This document shows positions 1 to 9,746 of a stretch of 64,000 bases of DNA, piece by piece. How positions within the stretch are numbered: the first letter of the stretch is position 1; every line of letters starts with the position of its first letter. The translations under genes were made by a program, and so were the position numbers. The notes under the pieces are model-generated. The model saw only the letters and a list, made by a program, of their open reading frames with translations, was not told where the DNA came from and ran no database searches. This stretch comes from Burkholderiales bacterium PBB2. Lineage in GTDB: Bacteria; Pseudomonadota; Gammaproteobacteria; Burkholderiales; Burkholderiaceae_C. The stretch lies in assembly GCA_002255955.1 (NCBI GenBank), contig NKIM01000021.1, positions 1 to 64,000 on the forward strand, in the 5' to 3' direction.

Positions 1-281
1 GCGGGCGATGTGCGCCATCAACGGTGGAGCGCGCCACATCCGAAGGTGGCTCGGCCTGCCGACGGGCGATTTGTGCGCGGCCGAGGGCGCAGCGGAGCGG
101 CTCAGGCGCGCGTACTCGCGCGCTTCAAGCGCTGACTCGGCGCCACTGTTTGACCACAGTGAGCGCAGCGAACGGAGGGAGTTTGGCGCCGCTGAGCCGC
201 GCAGTGAGCACCGAGGGGAGTCGGCTCGCCGAGCCGACCCGCGAACCATGAGCCCGGCGGCGGGGCGAGCCACCGCAGCGT
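1..281 (+). repeat. Copy A of a ~280 bp GC-rich intergenic repeat (may extend past the window start)
   Basis: Ungapped near-identical match to 6393-6673 (offset 6392), both starting gcgggcgat and ending near caccgcagcg. Internal hairpins at 106-123 and 220-238. Confidence 0.9.
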
Positions 282-340
282 GAGTGATCGGCTCAACGAA
301 GGTCCGCAATGAGCTGAATCTTGCCCATCATGAATTTGAT

Positions 341-369
341 TTGCGTTTGCTGAATTTGTTAAATATAGA
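341..369 (+). promoter_or_regulatory. Candidate sigma70 promoter of the homogentisate operon
   Basis: TTGCGT (341-346), 17 bp, TATAGA (364-369) in an AT-rich island upstream of the ATG at 456. Confidence 0.45.
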
Positions 370-377
370 CAAATTCA
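351..377. promoter_or_regulatory. Candidate operator: perfect 9 bp inverted repeat
   Basis: TGAATTTGT-taaatatag-ACAAATTCA; overlaps the candidate -10; extra half-site tgaatttgat at 331-340. Confidence 0.6.
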
Positions 378-455
378 TTTGACTTTGGTTAAATCGAGGC
401 CTGCCGCTTTGTGCTGTTCCGGCGCCTGCGATGGCCCCTCAACGAGAGCTTTGTC

Positions 456-1442
456 ATGAGCCACCCGAACCCGACGAGCCCCAAGACTTTCGCTTCGCAA
501 GCCGATCTGGAGGTCAAGAAGGTCAGTTTTGACCAACTGTCGCCGCACGCGTACGCCTACACGGCGGAGGGCGACCCGAACACCGGCATCGTGATCGGCG
601 ATGACGCGGTCATGGTGATCGACACCCAGGCCACGCCGGTGATGGCGCAGGACGTGATCCGCCGCATCCGTGAAGTGACGGACAAGCCCATCAAGTACGT
701 GCTGCTCAGCCACTACCACGCAGTGAGGGTGCTCGGCGCTAGCGCCTACCGGGCCGAGGGCTGCGAGCAGATCATTGCCAGCCAGGACACCTACGACCTC
801 ATCGTCGAGCGCGGCGAGCAAGACAAGGCCAGCGAGATCGGCCGCTTTCCTCGTCTCTTCAATGCGGTGGAATCGGTGCCGCCGGGCCTGACCTGGCCGA
901 CCCTGACCTTCACCGGCAAGATGACGCTCTGGCTGGGCAAGCTGGAAGTGCAGATCCTGCAGCTGGGCCGTGGCCACACCAAGGGCGACACGGTGGTCTG
1001 GCTGCCGCAGGACCGGGTGCTGTTCTCGGGCGATCTGGTCGAGTTCGACGCCACGCCCTACGCCGGCGACGCCTACTTCCAGGACTGGCCCGCCACCCTC
1101 GACCGCCTGGCTGCGCTCAACCCGGCCAAGCTGGTGCCGGGCCGTGGCGCCGCGCTGCAAACGCCCGAGCAAGTGCAGGCCGGCCTGAACGGCACACGCG
1201 CCTTTGTCAGCGAGCTCTACGAGAGCGTCAAGGCTGGCGCCGCAGCGGGCCTGGATCTCAACGCCGTCTACCGCGAGACCTATGCCCGCTTGGCTGAGCG
1301 TTATGGCCACTGGGTGATCTTTGCCCATTGCATGCCCTTCGATGTGACCCGGGCGTTTGATGAGGCCAGCGGCCACGCCGACCCGCGCATCTGGACGGCC
1401 GAGCGCGATGTGGCCATGTGGAAGGCGCTGGAAGGCGTCTGA
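456..1442 (+). CDS. MBL-fold metallo-hydrolase
   Basis: ORF from ATG 456 (MSHPNPTSPK...). Contains LLSHYHAVR, GHTKGDTVVWLP and LFSGDLVEF motifs typical of MBL-fold proteins. First gene of the operon. Confidence 0.8.
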   Translation: MSHPNPTSPKTFASQADLEVKKVSFDQLSPHAYAYTAEGDPNTGIVIGDDAVMVIDTQATPVMAQDVIRRIREVTDKPIKYVLLSHYHAVRVLGASAYRAEGCEQIIASQDTYDLIVERGEQDKASEIGRFPRLFNAVESVPPGLTWPTLTFTGKMTLWLGKLEVQILQLGRGHTKGDTVVWLPQDRVLFSGDLVEFDATPYAGDAYFQDWPATLDRLAALNPAKLVPGRGAALQTPEQVQAGLNGTRAFVSELYESVKAGAAAGLDLNAVYRETYARLAERYGHWVIFAHCMPFDVTRAFDEASGHADPRIWTAERDVAMWKALEGV

Positions 1443-1453
1443 GGCTCAAGCCC

Positions 1454-3361
1454 ATGCGCGATCCCTACGTCTACCCGCAGTACGAGGCGCGCATCAGCGC
1501 CGAAGAACTGCACTGGCGAGCCACCGGCGAGGCGCTGCGCCGCCCGGTAGTGATCGTCGGCGCCGGGCCGGTGGGCCTGAGCCTGGCGCTCGATTGCGCT
1601 GCGCGTGGCTTGGCCGTCGTGCTGCTGGACGACAACAACAGCGTCAGCGTCGGTTCGCGTGCGGTCTGCTATGCCAAGCGCACGCTGGAGATCTGGTCGC
1701 GCCTGGGCCTGGCGCAGGATCTGGTGGCGCAGGGTGTGAGCTGGCGCCTGGGCCGGGTCTTCCATGGCGAGGGTCTGGCTTACGAGTTTGACTTGCTGCC
1801 TCAGGCCGGCCATGAGCAGCCGGCCATGATCAATCTGCAGCAGTACCACCTGGAAGAGCGATTGGTGGCCGCTTGCATGGCCGAGCCGCTGATCGATCTG
1901 CGCTGGAAGCACAAGCTGCTGGCGCTGACCGACGATGCCAGCGAGGAGGGTGGCCCGCTGCGCCTGCGCATCGAGTCGCCTGAGGGGGAAGAGTTCGAGC
2001 TGCTCGCTGATTGGCTGCTCGCCTGCGACGGCGCCAGCAGCGACGTCCGCCGCATGGTGGGCGCGGAGTTCAGCGGCAAGGCCTTCCAGGACCGCTTCCT
2101 GATCGCCGATGTGCACATCCCCGAGGCGCTAGGCTTCCCGACCGAGCGGCGCTTCTGGTTCGACCCACCGTTCCACCCCGGCCAGTCGGTGCTGCTGCAC
2201 CGTCAGAGCCGCAACATCTGGCGCATCGATTTCCAGCTTGGCTGGCAAGCCGACCCCGAGCAGGCACGCCAGCCCGAGAACGTGCAGCGCCTGGTGCGCG
2301 CCATGCTGGGCCCGGAGGTGCCGTTCGAACTGGAGTGGGTCTCGGTTTACCAGTTCGCCTGCCGCCGCATCGACCGCTTCCGCCATGGCCGAGTGCTCTT
2401 CGCCGGCGATGCAGCGCACCAGGTCTCGCCCTTTGGCGCACGCGGCGCCAACAGCGGCGTGCAGGACGCCGACAACCTGGCCTGGAAGCTGGCCGCCGTG
2501 TTGCAAGGCCGTGCGCCCGAAGCCCTGCTGGACAGCTACCACGCGGAGCGCGCCGCCGCCGCCGACGACAACCTGCGCCAGTCCACCCGCTCGACCGATT
2601 TCATCACCCCCAAGACCGCCACCTCGCTGCAGCTTCGCAATGCCGTGCTGGAGCTGGCCCGGCGCGAGCCCTTGGCCCGCCCTCTGGTCAACAGTGGTCG
2701 GCTGTCCATGCCCACGGTTTATCGCGATTCGCCGCTGAACACGGCCGATGCGCCGGGTGCGTTCGAGGCCGGCCCGGCGCCGGGTGAGCCTGTGCCTGAT
2801 GCGCCTGTGAACCGCGCCGGCCAGCCGACGTGGCTGTTGCGCGAGCTGCACCGGGCGGGGGCGGGCTTTGTGCTCCTGAGCTTCGGTGCGGTGGCCGCGA
2901 CAGGGGTGCCGGCTGAGTGTCATGCGCTCGTGGTGGGCGAAGACTTGATCGACGCTGAGGGCCTGCTGGCCGCCCGCTTGAACGCCCGACCCAGCACCGC
3001 TTACCTGATCCGCCCCGACCAAGTGGTGGCGGCACGCTGGCGCAGCTTTGACGCGGCGGCTGTGGCGCAGGCCCTGGACCGCGCCCTGGCGCGCAGCCCG
3101 GCGGCCTCGACCGCGCCCGCAGTTGCCCCCGCGAGCGCCGCCCTGAAGCGCCAACCCAATCTGCAAGACCCCGACGGTTTTTACGAACACCTGATCGCCG
3201 CCCAGAGTGATCTGGACGAGGGCCAGGCCCAGCGCTTTCTGGCCAAGCTGAGCCTGATCCTGGCCAACCAGATCGGCGACAGCGCGCTGCTGCGAGAAGC
3301 GATCGACCTGGCTCGCGAACCCGAATCTCCGACTTTGACTTCCAACGAATCTGCACCATGA
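1454..3361 (+). CDS. FAD-dependent aromatic monooxygenase (MhpA/MhaA-like) with a C-terminal DUF2783-like segment
   Basis: [21 protein letters not shown] Rossmann motif, [38 protein letters not shown] motif; C-terminus [44 protein letters not shown]. Confidence 0.8.
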   Translation: MRDPYVYPQYEARISAEELHWRATGEALRRPVVIVGAGPVGLSLALDCAARGLAVVLLDDNNSVSVGSRAVCYAKRTLEIWSRLGLAQDLVAQGVSWRLGRVFHGEGLAYEFDLLPQAGHEQPAMINLQQYHLEERLVAACMAEPLIDLRWKHKLLALTDDASEEGGPLRLRIESPEGEEFELLADWLLACDGASSDVRRMVGAEFSGKAFQDRFLIADVHIPEALGFPTERRFWFDPPFHPGQSVLLHRQSRNIWRIDFQLGWQADPEQARQPENVQRLVRAMLGPEVPFELEWVSVYQFACRRIDRFRHGRVLFAGDAAHQVSPFGARGANSGVQDADNLAWKLAAVLQGRAPEALLDSYHAERAAAADDNLRQSTRSTDFITPKTATSLQLRNAVLELARREPLARPLVNSGRLSMPTVYRDSPLNTADAPGAFEAGPAPGEPVPDAPVNRAGQPTWLLRELHRAGAGFVLLSFGAVAATGVPAECHALVVGEDLIDAEGLLAARLNARPSTAYLIRPDQVVAARWRSFDAAAVAQALDRALARSPAASTAPAVAPASAALKRQPNLQDPDGFYEHLIAAQSDLDEGQAQRFLAKLSLILANQIGDSALLREAIDLAREPESPTLTSNESAP

Positions 3362-4647
3362 GTGAAGCCTTGAACTACCAAGCCGGTTTCGGCAACCAGC
3401 ATGTCACCGAGGCCGTGGCCGGCAGCCTGCCCGTGGGTCGTAACAGCCCGCAGCAGGTGGCCCATGGCCTGTACGCCGAGTTGCTCTCGGGGGCGGCCTT
3501 CACCGCGCCGCGTTCCGAGAACCTGCGCACCTGGATGTACCGCCGCCAGCCCTCCGTCGTGGTGGGCAGTTATCAGCCCCTCAGCCATGACTTTCTGAGA
3601 ACCGGCGCGGCCGAGGGCCAGGCCGCTCCGCCGGACCCGCTGCGCTGGGCGCCGAGCGCCATCCCCGAGGCTCGCAGCGATTTTGTCGCCGGCCTGCGCA
3701 CCCTGGTCGTCAACGGCGACCCCGATGCGCAAGTGGGCATGGCTGCCCACCTCTACCTGGCCAATGCCTCGATGGAGCGCAGCGCCTTCGTCAACGCCGA
3801 CGGCGAGCTGCTGATCGTGCCGCAGCAGGGTGCCCTGCGCATCACCACCGAGCTCGGCCGCCTGGATGTGAAGCCGGGCGAGATTGCGCTGATCCCACGC
3901 GGCCTGGCTTTCAAGGTGGCGGTGGACGGCCCCTCGCGCGGCTATATCTGCGAGAACTACGGCGCGCCCTTCCGCCTGCCTGAGCTGGGCCCGATCGGCT
4001 CCAACGGCCTGGCCAATCCGCGCGACTTCCTGGCCCCGGTGGCGCATTTCGAAGCCGAGGCCGGCGCCTACGAGATCATCAAGAAGTTCGGCGGCAAGCT
4101 CTGGCGCGCCGAGCAGGGGCACACGCCCTTCAATGTGGTGGCCTGGCATGGCAACTTGACGCCTTACAAGTACGACACCGCGCATTTCATGACCATCGGC
4201 TCGATCAGCTTCGACCACCCGGATCCGAGCATCTTCACCGTGCTGACCTCGCCCAGCGACACCGCCGGTTGGGCCAATGTGGACTTTGTGATCTTCCCGC
4301 CGCGCTGGATGGTGGCCGAAGACACCTTCCGCCCGCCCTGGTATCACCGCAACGTGATGAGCGAGTTCATGGGCCTCGTGCTGGGTCAGTACGACGCCAA
4401 GCCCGAGGGCTTCAAGCCCGGGGGCTCCAGCCTGCACAATGCCTACGTGCCGCATGGCCCGGACACCGAAGCCTTCGCCAAGGCCAGCAGCGTGGACCTG
4501 GCGCCGCACAAGCTGGACCACACCCTGGCCTTCATGTTCGAGACCCGCTGGCGCTTGCTGCCCACCGAGTTCGCCATGAACGGTGGCGCGCTGGAAACCA
4601 GTTATGCCCAGTGCTGGAGCGGCTTGCAAGACCGCTTCAGCGCCTGA
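3358..4647 (+). CDS. hmgA: Homogentisate 1,2-dioxygenase
   Basis: [32 protein letters not shown]..., [29 protein letters not shown]; 4 bp ATGA overlap with the upstream gene. Confidence 0.95.
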   Translation: MSEALNYQAGFGNQHVTEAVAGSLPVGRNSPQQVAHGLYAELLSGAAFTAPRSENLRTWMYRRQPSVVVGSYQPLSHDFLRTGAAEGQAAPPDPLRWAPSAIPEARSDFVAGLRTLVVNGDPDAQVGMAAHLYLANASMERSAFVNADGELLIVPQQGALRITTELGRLDVKPGEIALIPRGLAFKVAVDGPSRGYICENYGAPFRLPELGPIGSNGLANPRDFLAPVAHFEAEAGAYEIIKKFGGKLWRAEQGHTPFNVVAWHGNLTPYKYDTAHFMTIGSISFDHPDPSIFTVLTSPSDTAGWANVDFVIFPPRWMVAEDTFRPPWYHRNVMSEFMGLVLGQYDAKPEGFKPGGSSLHNAYVPHGPDTEAFAKASSVDLAPHKLDHTLAFMFETRWRLLPTEFAMNGGALETSYAQCWSGLQDRFSA

Positions 4648-4690
4648 ATCGACTTCAGAAGTATTGACCGATAGTTTGAGAACCTCCCCC

Positions 4691-6022
4691 ATGAGCTTGA
4701 TCGACCACACCCACAGCCCCAGCGCCCAGTCCTGGGTGGACAGCGCCAACGCGGCCGACACCGACTTCCCGATCCAGAACCTGCCCTACGGCCTGTTCCG
4801 TCGTGCCGGCAGCAATGAAAGCGCCCGCGTCGGCGTGGCCATTGGCAGCCAGATCCTCGATCTGCGCCTGGCTGCTGCTGCCGGCAAGTGGAGCAGCAGC
4901 GTGCAGGTGCTGCTGCAGCCCCTGGCCGATGGCAATCTGAACGCCTTTATGGGCCAGCCCTCGGCGGCGCGCCTGGAGCTGCGCCATGCCTTGTTCGATG
5001 CACTGCTGGCGGGATCCAAGCAAGAGGCCGCTCTGCGCGACTGCCTGCTGGCCCAGGCCGAGGCGCAGATGGCCGTGCCTTGCCGCATCGGCGATTACAC
5101 CGACTTCTACACCGGCATCCACCACGCCACCACGGTGGGCAAGCTGTTCCGTCCGGACAACCCGCTGCTGCCCAACTACAAATGGGTGCCCATCGGCTAC
5201 CACGGCCGCAGCTCGTCCATCGGCGTCAGCGGCGGCACGGTGCGCCGCCCGTTGGGCCAGCTGAAAAGCCCCGACGCCGAAGTGCCGGTGCTGGCCGCTT
5301 GCAAGCGCCTGGACTATGAGCTGGAGCTGGGCGTCTTTGTGGCCAGCGGCAATGAGTTGGGCACCCCCATCCCGATGGAGCAGGCCGACGAGCATCTGTT
5401 CGGTGTGACCCTGCTCAACGACTGGTCGGCCCGCGATGTGCAGGCCTGGGAGTACCAGCCGCTGGGCCCCTTCCTGGCCAAGAACTTCGCCACCACCATC
5501 TCGCCCTGGATCGTCACGATGGAAGCGCTGGAGCCCTTCCGCGTGCCCTTCTCGCACCCGGCTGAAGATCCCCAGCCCCTGGCCTACATCGATTCGCCCC
5601 GCAACCGCAGCGAAGGCGGCTATGCAATCGAACTCGAAGTTTGGATCCAAACCGAGAAGATGCGCGCCGCCGGAGAGCCCGCCACGCGCCTGATGCGCTC
5701 CAACTTCAAGCACGCCTACTGGACCCTGGCCCAGATGCTGACCCACCACGCCAGCAATGGCTGCAATCTGCAGCCGGGCGACTTGATGGGCACGGGCACC
5801 CAGTCCGGCCCCGAGGCGGCTGAAGGCGGCTCGCTGCTGGAGCTGTCGCTGGGCGGCAAGCAAGCCCTGACCCTGCCCAATGGCGAGACACGCACCTTCT
5901 TGCAAGACGGCGACACCATCAGCCTGCGCGGCTATGCCGAAACCAGCAGCCTGGCCGGCGGCGCTCGCCGCATCGGCTTCGGTGACTGCAGCGCCACCAT
6001 CGTGCCGGCGCCGCAGCTCTGA
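4691..6022 (+). CDS. fahA: Fumarylacetoacetase
   Basis: DYTDFYTGIHHATTVGKLFRPDNPLLPNYKWVPIGYHGRSSSIGVSG and NDWSARDVQAWEYQPLGPFLAKNF motifs. Confidence 0.95.
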   Translation: MSLIDHTHSPSAQSWVDSANAADTDFPIQNLPYGLFRRAGSNESARVGVAIGSQILDLRLAAAAGKWSSSVQVLLQPLADGNLNAFMGQPSAARLELRHALFDALLAGSKQEAALRDCLLAQAEAQMAVPCRIGDYTDFYTGIHHATTVGKLFRPDNPLLPNYKWVPIGYHGRSSSIGVSGGTVRRPLGQLKSPDAEVPVLAACKRLDYELELGVFVASGNELGTPIPMEQADEHLFGVTLLNDWSARDVQAWEYQPLGPFLAKNFATTISPWIVTMEALEPFRVPFSHPAEDPQPLAYIDSPRNRSEGGYAIELEVWIQTEKMRAAGEPATRLMRSNFKHAYWTLAQMLTHHASNGCNLQPGDLMGTGTQSGPEAAEGGSLLELSLGGKQALTLPNGETRTFLQDGDTISLRGYAETSSLAGGARRIGFGDCSATIVPAPQL

Positions 6023-6129
6023 TCGATACGGCCTGAACTCAGATGGCGCCGCAAGGCGCCATTTCTTTGCGGGGGCCGCGAGAGCCCGAAACCTGTGTTT
6101 GGTGGTCCGGAGTCGGCACGAAGCCGCCT

Positions 6130-6392
6130 TTGGTTTTGCTCGTGAGGCCCTGCAGCACGCGCCGCTACCGGGCTCATGGTTCCGGGGTCGGCCCTGGCGG
6201 GCCGACTTCCCTGCGCTGCTCGCACCTCGGGGCTGGCGCATAACTCACTCCGCTCCCTGCGTTCGCTTCGTTCAAACAGAAGCGCCAAGTCAGAACTTGA
6301 AGCGCACGGGTACGTGCGCGCCCCGAGGCGCTGCGCTGCTCGGCCCTTCACAAATCGCCCCGCAGCGGCACGGGCTGCAGGGCGCTTGCATC
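6130..6392 (-). repeat. Copy C of the ~280 bp repeat, diverged and inverted
   Basis: The reverse complement shares gggcgatttgtg, gcttcaag.tctgac.tggcgc, a gtcggcc hairpin and ggaaccatgagcccgg with copies A and B, in the same order. Confidence 0.75.
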
Positions 6393-6673
6393 GCGGGCGA
6401 TCTGCCCCTTCGACAGTGGAGCACGCCACATCCGAAGGTGGCTCGGCCCGCCGACGGGCGATTTGTGCGCGGCCGAGGGCGCAGCGGAGCGGCTCAGGCG
6501 CGTGGTCCCACGCGCTTCAAGCTCTGACTCGGCGCCACTGTTTGACCACAGTGAGCGCAGCGAACGGAGGGAGTTTGGCGCCGCTGAGCCGCGCAGTGAG
6601 CAGCGAGGGGAGTCGGCTCGCAGAGCCGACCCGCGAACCATGAGCCCGGCGGCGGGACGAGACACCGCAGCGC
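6393..6673 (+). repeat. Copy B of the ~280 bp repeat
   Basis: Aligned without gaps to 1-281, with scattered substitutions. Confidence 0.9.
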
Positions 6674-6940
6674 GGAAACCCGGACACCGAACTTCCGCTA
6701 TGTGTCGCTTCCCGCCCTTCAGACTCCGGGTATCCCCGCGCTTCCGTCTTGCATCAGCCCCTGCTTTGTAAGACCGGTGCAATGAAGTCCTGCAAAACGC
6801 AACGTGCTGATCTGGCGCTGCAGCGGGCCGCTAAATTGCCGAGGTCGAAGCATGGGCCTGCCCGGCTTGCTGCCTGCGCTGTGGCAGCGGACTCATCATC
6901 ACATCAAGCAAGACGCAAAATACTTTCGGAGACCTGTTCC

Positions 6941-9565
6941 ATGAATCAGCCCTTGTCGTTCCAGAAAAAAGTTCTGCCCCAACTGATCAGTGCCCTGATT
7001 GGCTCGCTGGCCTTGCAGGCTGCCCATGCAGCGGATGAGCCGGCCAAGGCCAATGAGCTGGAGAAGGTGGAGGTCCGCGGTATCCGCGCCACGCTGAACA
7101 AGAACCTCGTGGAGAAGCGCGAGAACTCCAGCATCGTCGATTCGATCTCGGCCGAGGATGTGGGCAAGTTCCCCGACAAGAACGTGGCCGATTCGCTGCA
7201 GCGCGTGCCCGGCATCTCGGTGGACCGCAGCTGGGGCGAGGGCAAGGCCATCTTCGTGCGCGGCACCGACAAGAACCTCAACATGACCCAGCTCAACGGC
7301 CAGGCCGTGGCGAGTTCGGAATGGTGGTTGAACGAAGCACAGACCCGCAGCTTCAACTACGACGTGTTGCCGTCTGAAATTGTCGGCAGCCTCGATGTCT
7401 ACAAGAGCCCATCGGCCGATCTGGATGAAGGCAGCATCGGCGGTCTGGTCATCGTCAAGACCCGCAAGCCTTTGGCCTTCAAGGACCCGTTGACCCTACA
7501 GGCTTCGGCCGAGGCCATCTACAGCCAGCTACCCGGCAAGACCGACCCGCAGGTTTCCGGCCTCTTGAACTGGAAGAGCGCCGACAAGACCTTCGGTGTG
7601 ATGCTGGCTCTGAGCAAGCAAACCCGCACCATGCGCCGCGATGGCCTGGAGATGTTCGACGACGGCAAGTACGACGTCCAGCCGGTCGACAAGAACAATG
7701 TGCCCACCGGCGCAGCCTCGACCAAGGCCTATGCCGCCTGGGGTGGTGGTTCAGCCATTTTCCGCCAGGACCGTGATCGCACCACCGGCAACCTGGCCCT
7801 GCAGTTCCAGCCCAACCAGCAGACCGACATCGTCCTGAATTACATGAATTCGGACATGAAGATGGACAACAGCAACCAGAACTACCTCTGGCAGGCCAGC
7901 GGTCAGGCGGTGGATGGTGTCATCAAGGTCCAGAACCCGAGCTTCATCACCACCTCGGACGGCACCAAGGCCCTGGTCGGCGGCTCGATCGGACCGACCA
8001 ATGTGTCCTTCGAGCCCATCTACCGCGACTCCTACATCAAGACCAAGGTGCTGGATCTGGATGGCAGCTACAAGTCCGATCGCTGGACGGTGCACGGCCA
8101 GGCTGGCACCACTTCTTCCGAAGGCGGCAGCCGCCATGACCGCCATTTCTGGATGGAAGGCAATGCCACCGCCACCATCGACATGGGCCTGGACAAGTAC
8201 GGCGTCAAGTACGACATGGACCCGCTGAGCTACAAGGGCCTGGTGCTCAAGCCCGGTGGCGGCACCAGCGACCGCGTGCGCCGCATGGAGAGCAAGGAGA
8301 ACTACCTGCAGGGCGATGTGACCCTGGACGTGGACAACGGTTTCATCAGCACCGTCAAGTTCGGTGCCAAGCACCGCGACAGCACGCAGCAGAACTTCCG
8401 CAGCCAGGGCACGGCCAATGGCGCCGCCGCCAGCTGGCAAAACCTGACCCTGGGCGATCTCTCCACCGGCCCTTCGCCGCTGCTGAGCCAGGCCGCTGCG
8501 TCGCCCGGCGCGCTGACCCAGTACCTGTGGTTTGACGATGCGCTGGTGGCCAGCAAGGCCATTCCCATGTTCGACAAGAACATGACGTACGCCGATGTGC
8601 TGAACGAGCACTACAAGATCCAGGAAAAGATCACGGCCGGCTATGTCAAGGCCGACTTCTCCACGGGCAAGTGGCGCGGTGATTTTGGTGTGCGCTTCGT
8701 CAAGACCCAGCAGACCTCGAACGGTTTTGCCCAGGCGGCCGACAAGACCTTCAAGCCGATCAGTCAGGACAACAACTACACCGACACCTTGCCCAGCCTG
8801 AACGTCGCGTACTCGCTGCAGAAGGACCTGATCCTGCGCGGCGCCGTCTCCAAGGCCATGGCACGCCAGACCTTCGACGTGCTCAACCCGGGCCTGACCC
8901 GCGACGGCACCGTGCTGACCAAGGCCAAGGCCGGCAACCCGCTGCTCAAGCCCATCCACTCCAACCAGGCCGAGCTGGGCGCCGAGTGGTACTTCGAGGA
9001 AGGCTCGCTGCTCTCGGGCACGGTCTTCATCAAGAAGCTGGATACCTTCAACTACACCGACACCAAGCAGGAAACCATCAACGGCGAGGTGCTCAATGTC
9101 TCGCGCCCCTTGAATGCCGACAATGGCGCCGATATCAAGGGCTTCGAGCTGCAGTGGCAACAGGCCTTCGGCCGCAGCGGCTTCGGCGCCACAGCCAACT
9201 ACACCTTCACCGATGCGAAGGCGGGTGCTGTGGCCGGCCAGCCGCGCCTGCAGGTGGTGGGCAATTCGCGTGACCAGTACAACGCCAGCGTGTACTACGA
9301 GCGCGACGGCATCAGCGCCCGCGTGTCCTACAACTACCGCTCCAAGTCCTACGGTGGCATGACCATGGGCGGCCAAGTGGTCAACAGCGCCTACGGTCAG
9401 TGGGATGCTTCGGCCAGCTGGGACATCACGCCCAAGGTGGCGCTGTTCGCCTCGGCCGTGAACATCGGCAATGAGCTGGTGCGCAGCAACACCACGGACG
9501 GTCTGCCGCTGGGCATCTACGAAAACGGCCGCCGCTTCGGCATCGGCCTGCGCGCCAAGTTCTGA
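6941..9565 (+). CDS. TonB-dependent receptor (Xanthomonas/Caulobacter-type, carbohydrate-uptake class)
   Basis: Signal peptide MNQPLSFQKKVLPQLISALIGSLALQAAHA; plug GKFPDKNVADSLQRVPGISVDR...VYKSPSADLDEGSIGGLVIVKTRKPL; C-terminal GRRFGIGLRAKF. Confidence 0.9.
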   Translation: MNQPLSFQKKVLPQLISALIGSLALQAAHAADEPAKANELEKVEVRGIRATLNKNLVEKRENSSIVDSISAEDVGKFPDKNVADSLQRVPGISVDRSWGEGKAIFVRGTDKNLNMTQLNGQAVASSEWWLNEAQTRSFNYDVLPSEIVGSLDVYKSPSADLDEGSIGGLVIVKTRKPLAFKDPLTLQASAEAIYSQLPGKTDPQVSGLLNWKSADKTFGVMLALSKQTRTMRRDGLEMFDDGKYDVQPVDKNNVPTGAASTKAYAAWGGGSAIFRQDRDRTTGNLALQFQPNQQTDIVLNYMNSDMKMDNSNQNYLWQASGQAVDGVIKVQNPSFITTSDGTKALVGGSIGPTNVSFEPIYRDSYIKTKVLDLDGSYKSDRWTVHGQAGTTSSEGGSRHDRHFWMEGNATATIDMGLDKYGVKYDMDPLSYKGLVLKPGGGTSDRVRRMESKENYLQGDVTLDVDNGFISTVKFGAKHRDSTQQNFRSQGTANGAAASWQNLTLGDLSTGPSPLLSQAAASPGALTQYLWFDDALVASKAIPMFDKNMTYADVLNEHYKIQEKITAGYVKADFSTGKWRGDFGVRFVKTQQTSNGFAQAADKTFKPISQDNNYTDTLPSLNVAYSLQKDLILRGAVSKAMARQTFDVLNPGLTRDGTVLTKAKAGNPLLKPIHSNQAELGAEWYFEEGSLLSGTVFIKKLDTFNYTDTKQETINGEVLNVSRPLNADNGADIKGFELQWQQAFGRSGFGATANYTFTDAKAGAVAGQPRLQVVGNSRDQYNASVYYERDGISARVSYNYRSKSYGGMTMGGQVVNSAYGQWDASASWDITPKVALFASAVNIGNELVRSNTTDGLPLGIYENGRRFGIGLRAKF

Positions 9566-9746
9566 CGAGCGCGTGCGGCCCGGGTGTCTGCCGACCGCGG
9601 CCGGCAAACCCGGGCGCCGCAGCAGGCCTCCAGCCTCGGACTCCTGAGGCGGAGGCCTGTGTGATGGTTGTTTGCAGCCCTGTGCAGGCGACACGGCGCG
9701 AGGCAAGGCATGGCTCGCGCCTTTTTGTGATTTTTTGGATCTCCTC

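Noticed and set aside
8-296. Short ORFs in both strands of the repeat at the left edge, mirrored at 6348-6782
   Set aside because: They lie in a structured non-coding repeat, several frames are open at once, and substitutions between copies track hairpins rather than codons.
3181-4761. 526 aa minus-strand ORF
   Set aside because: Antisense to hmgA; no protein motif.
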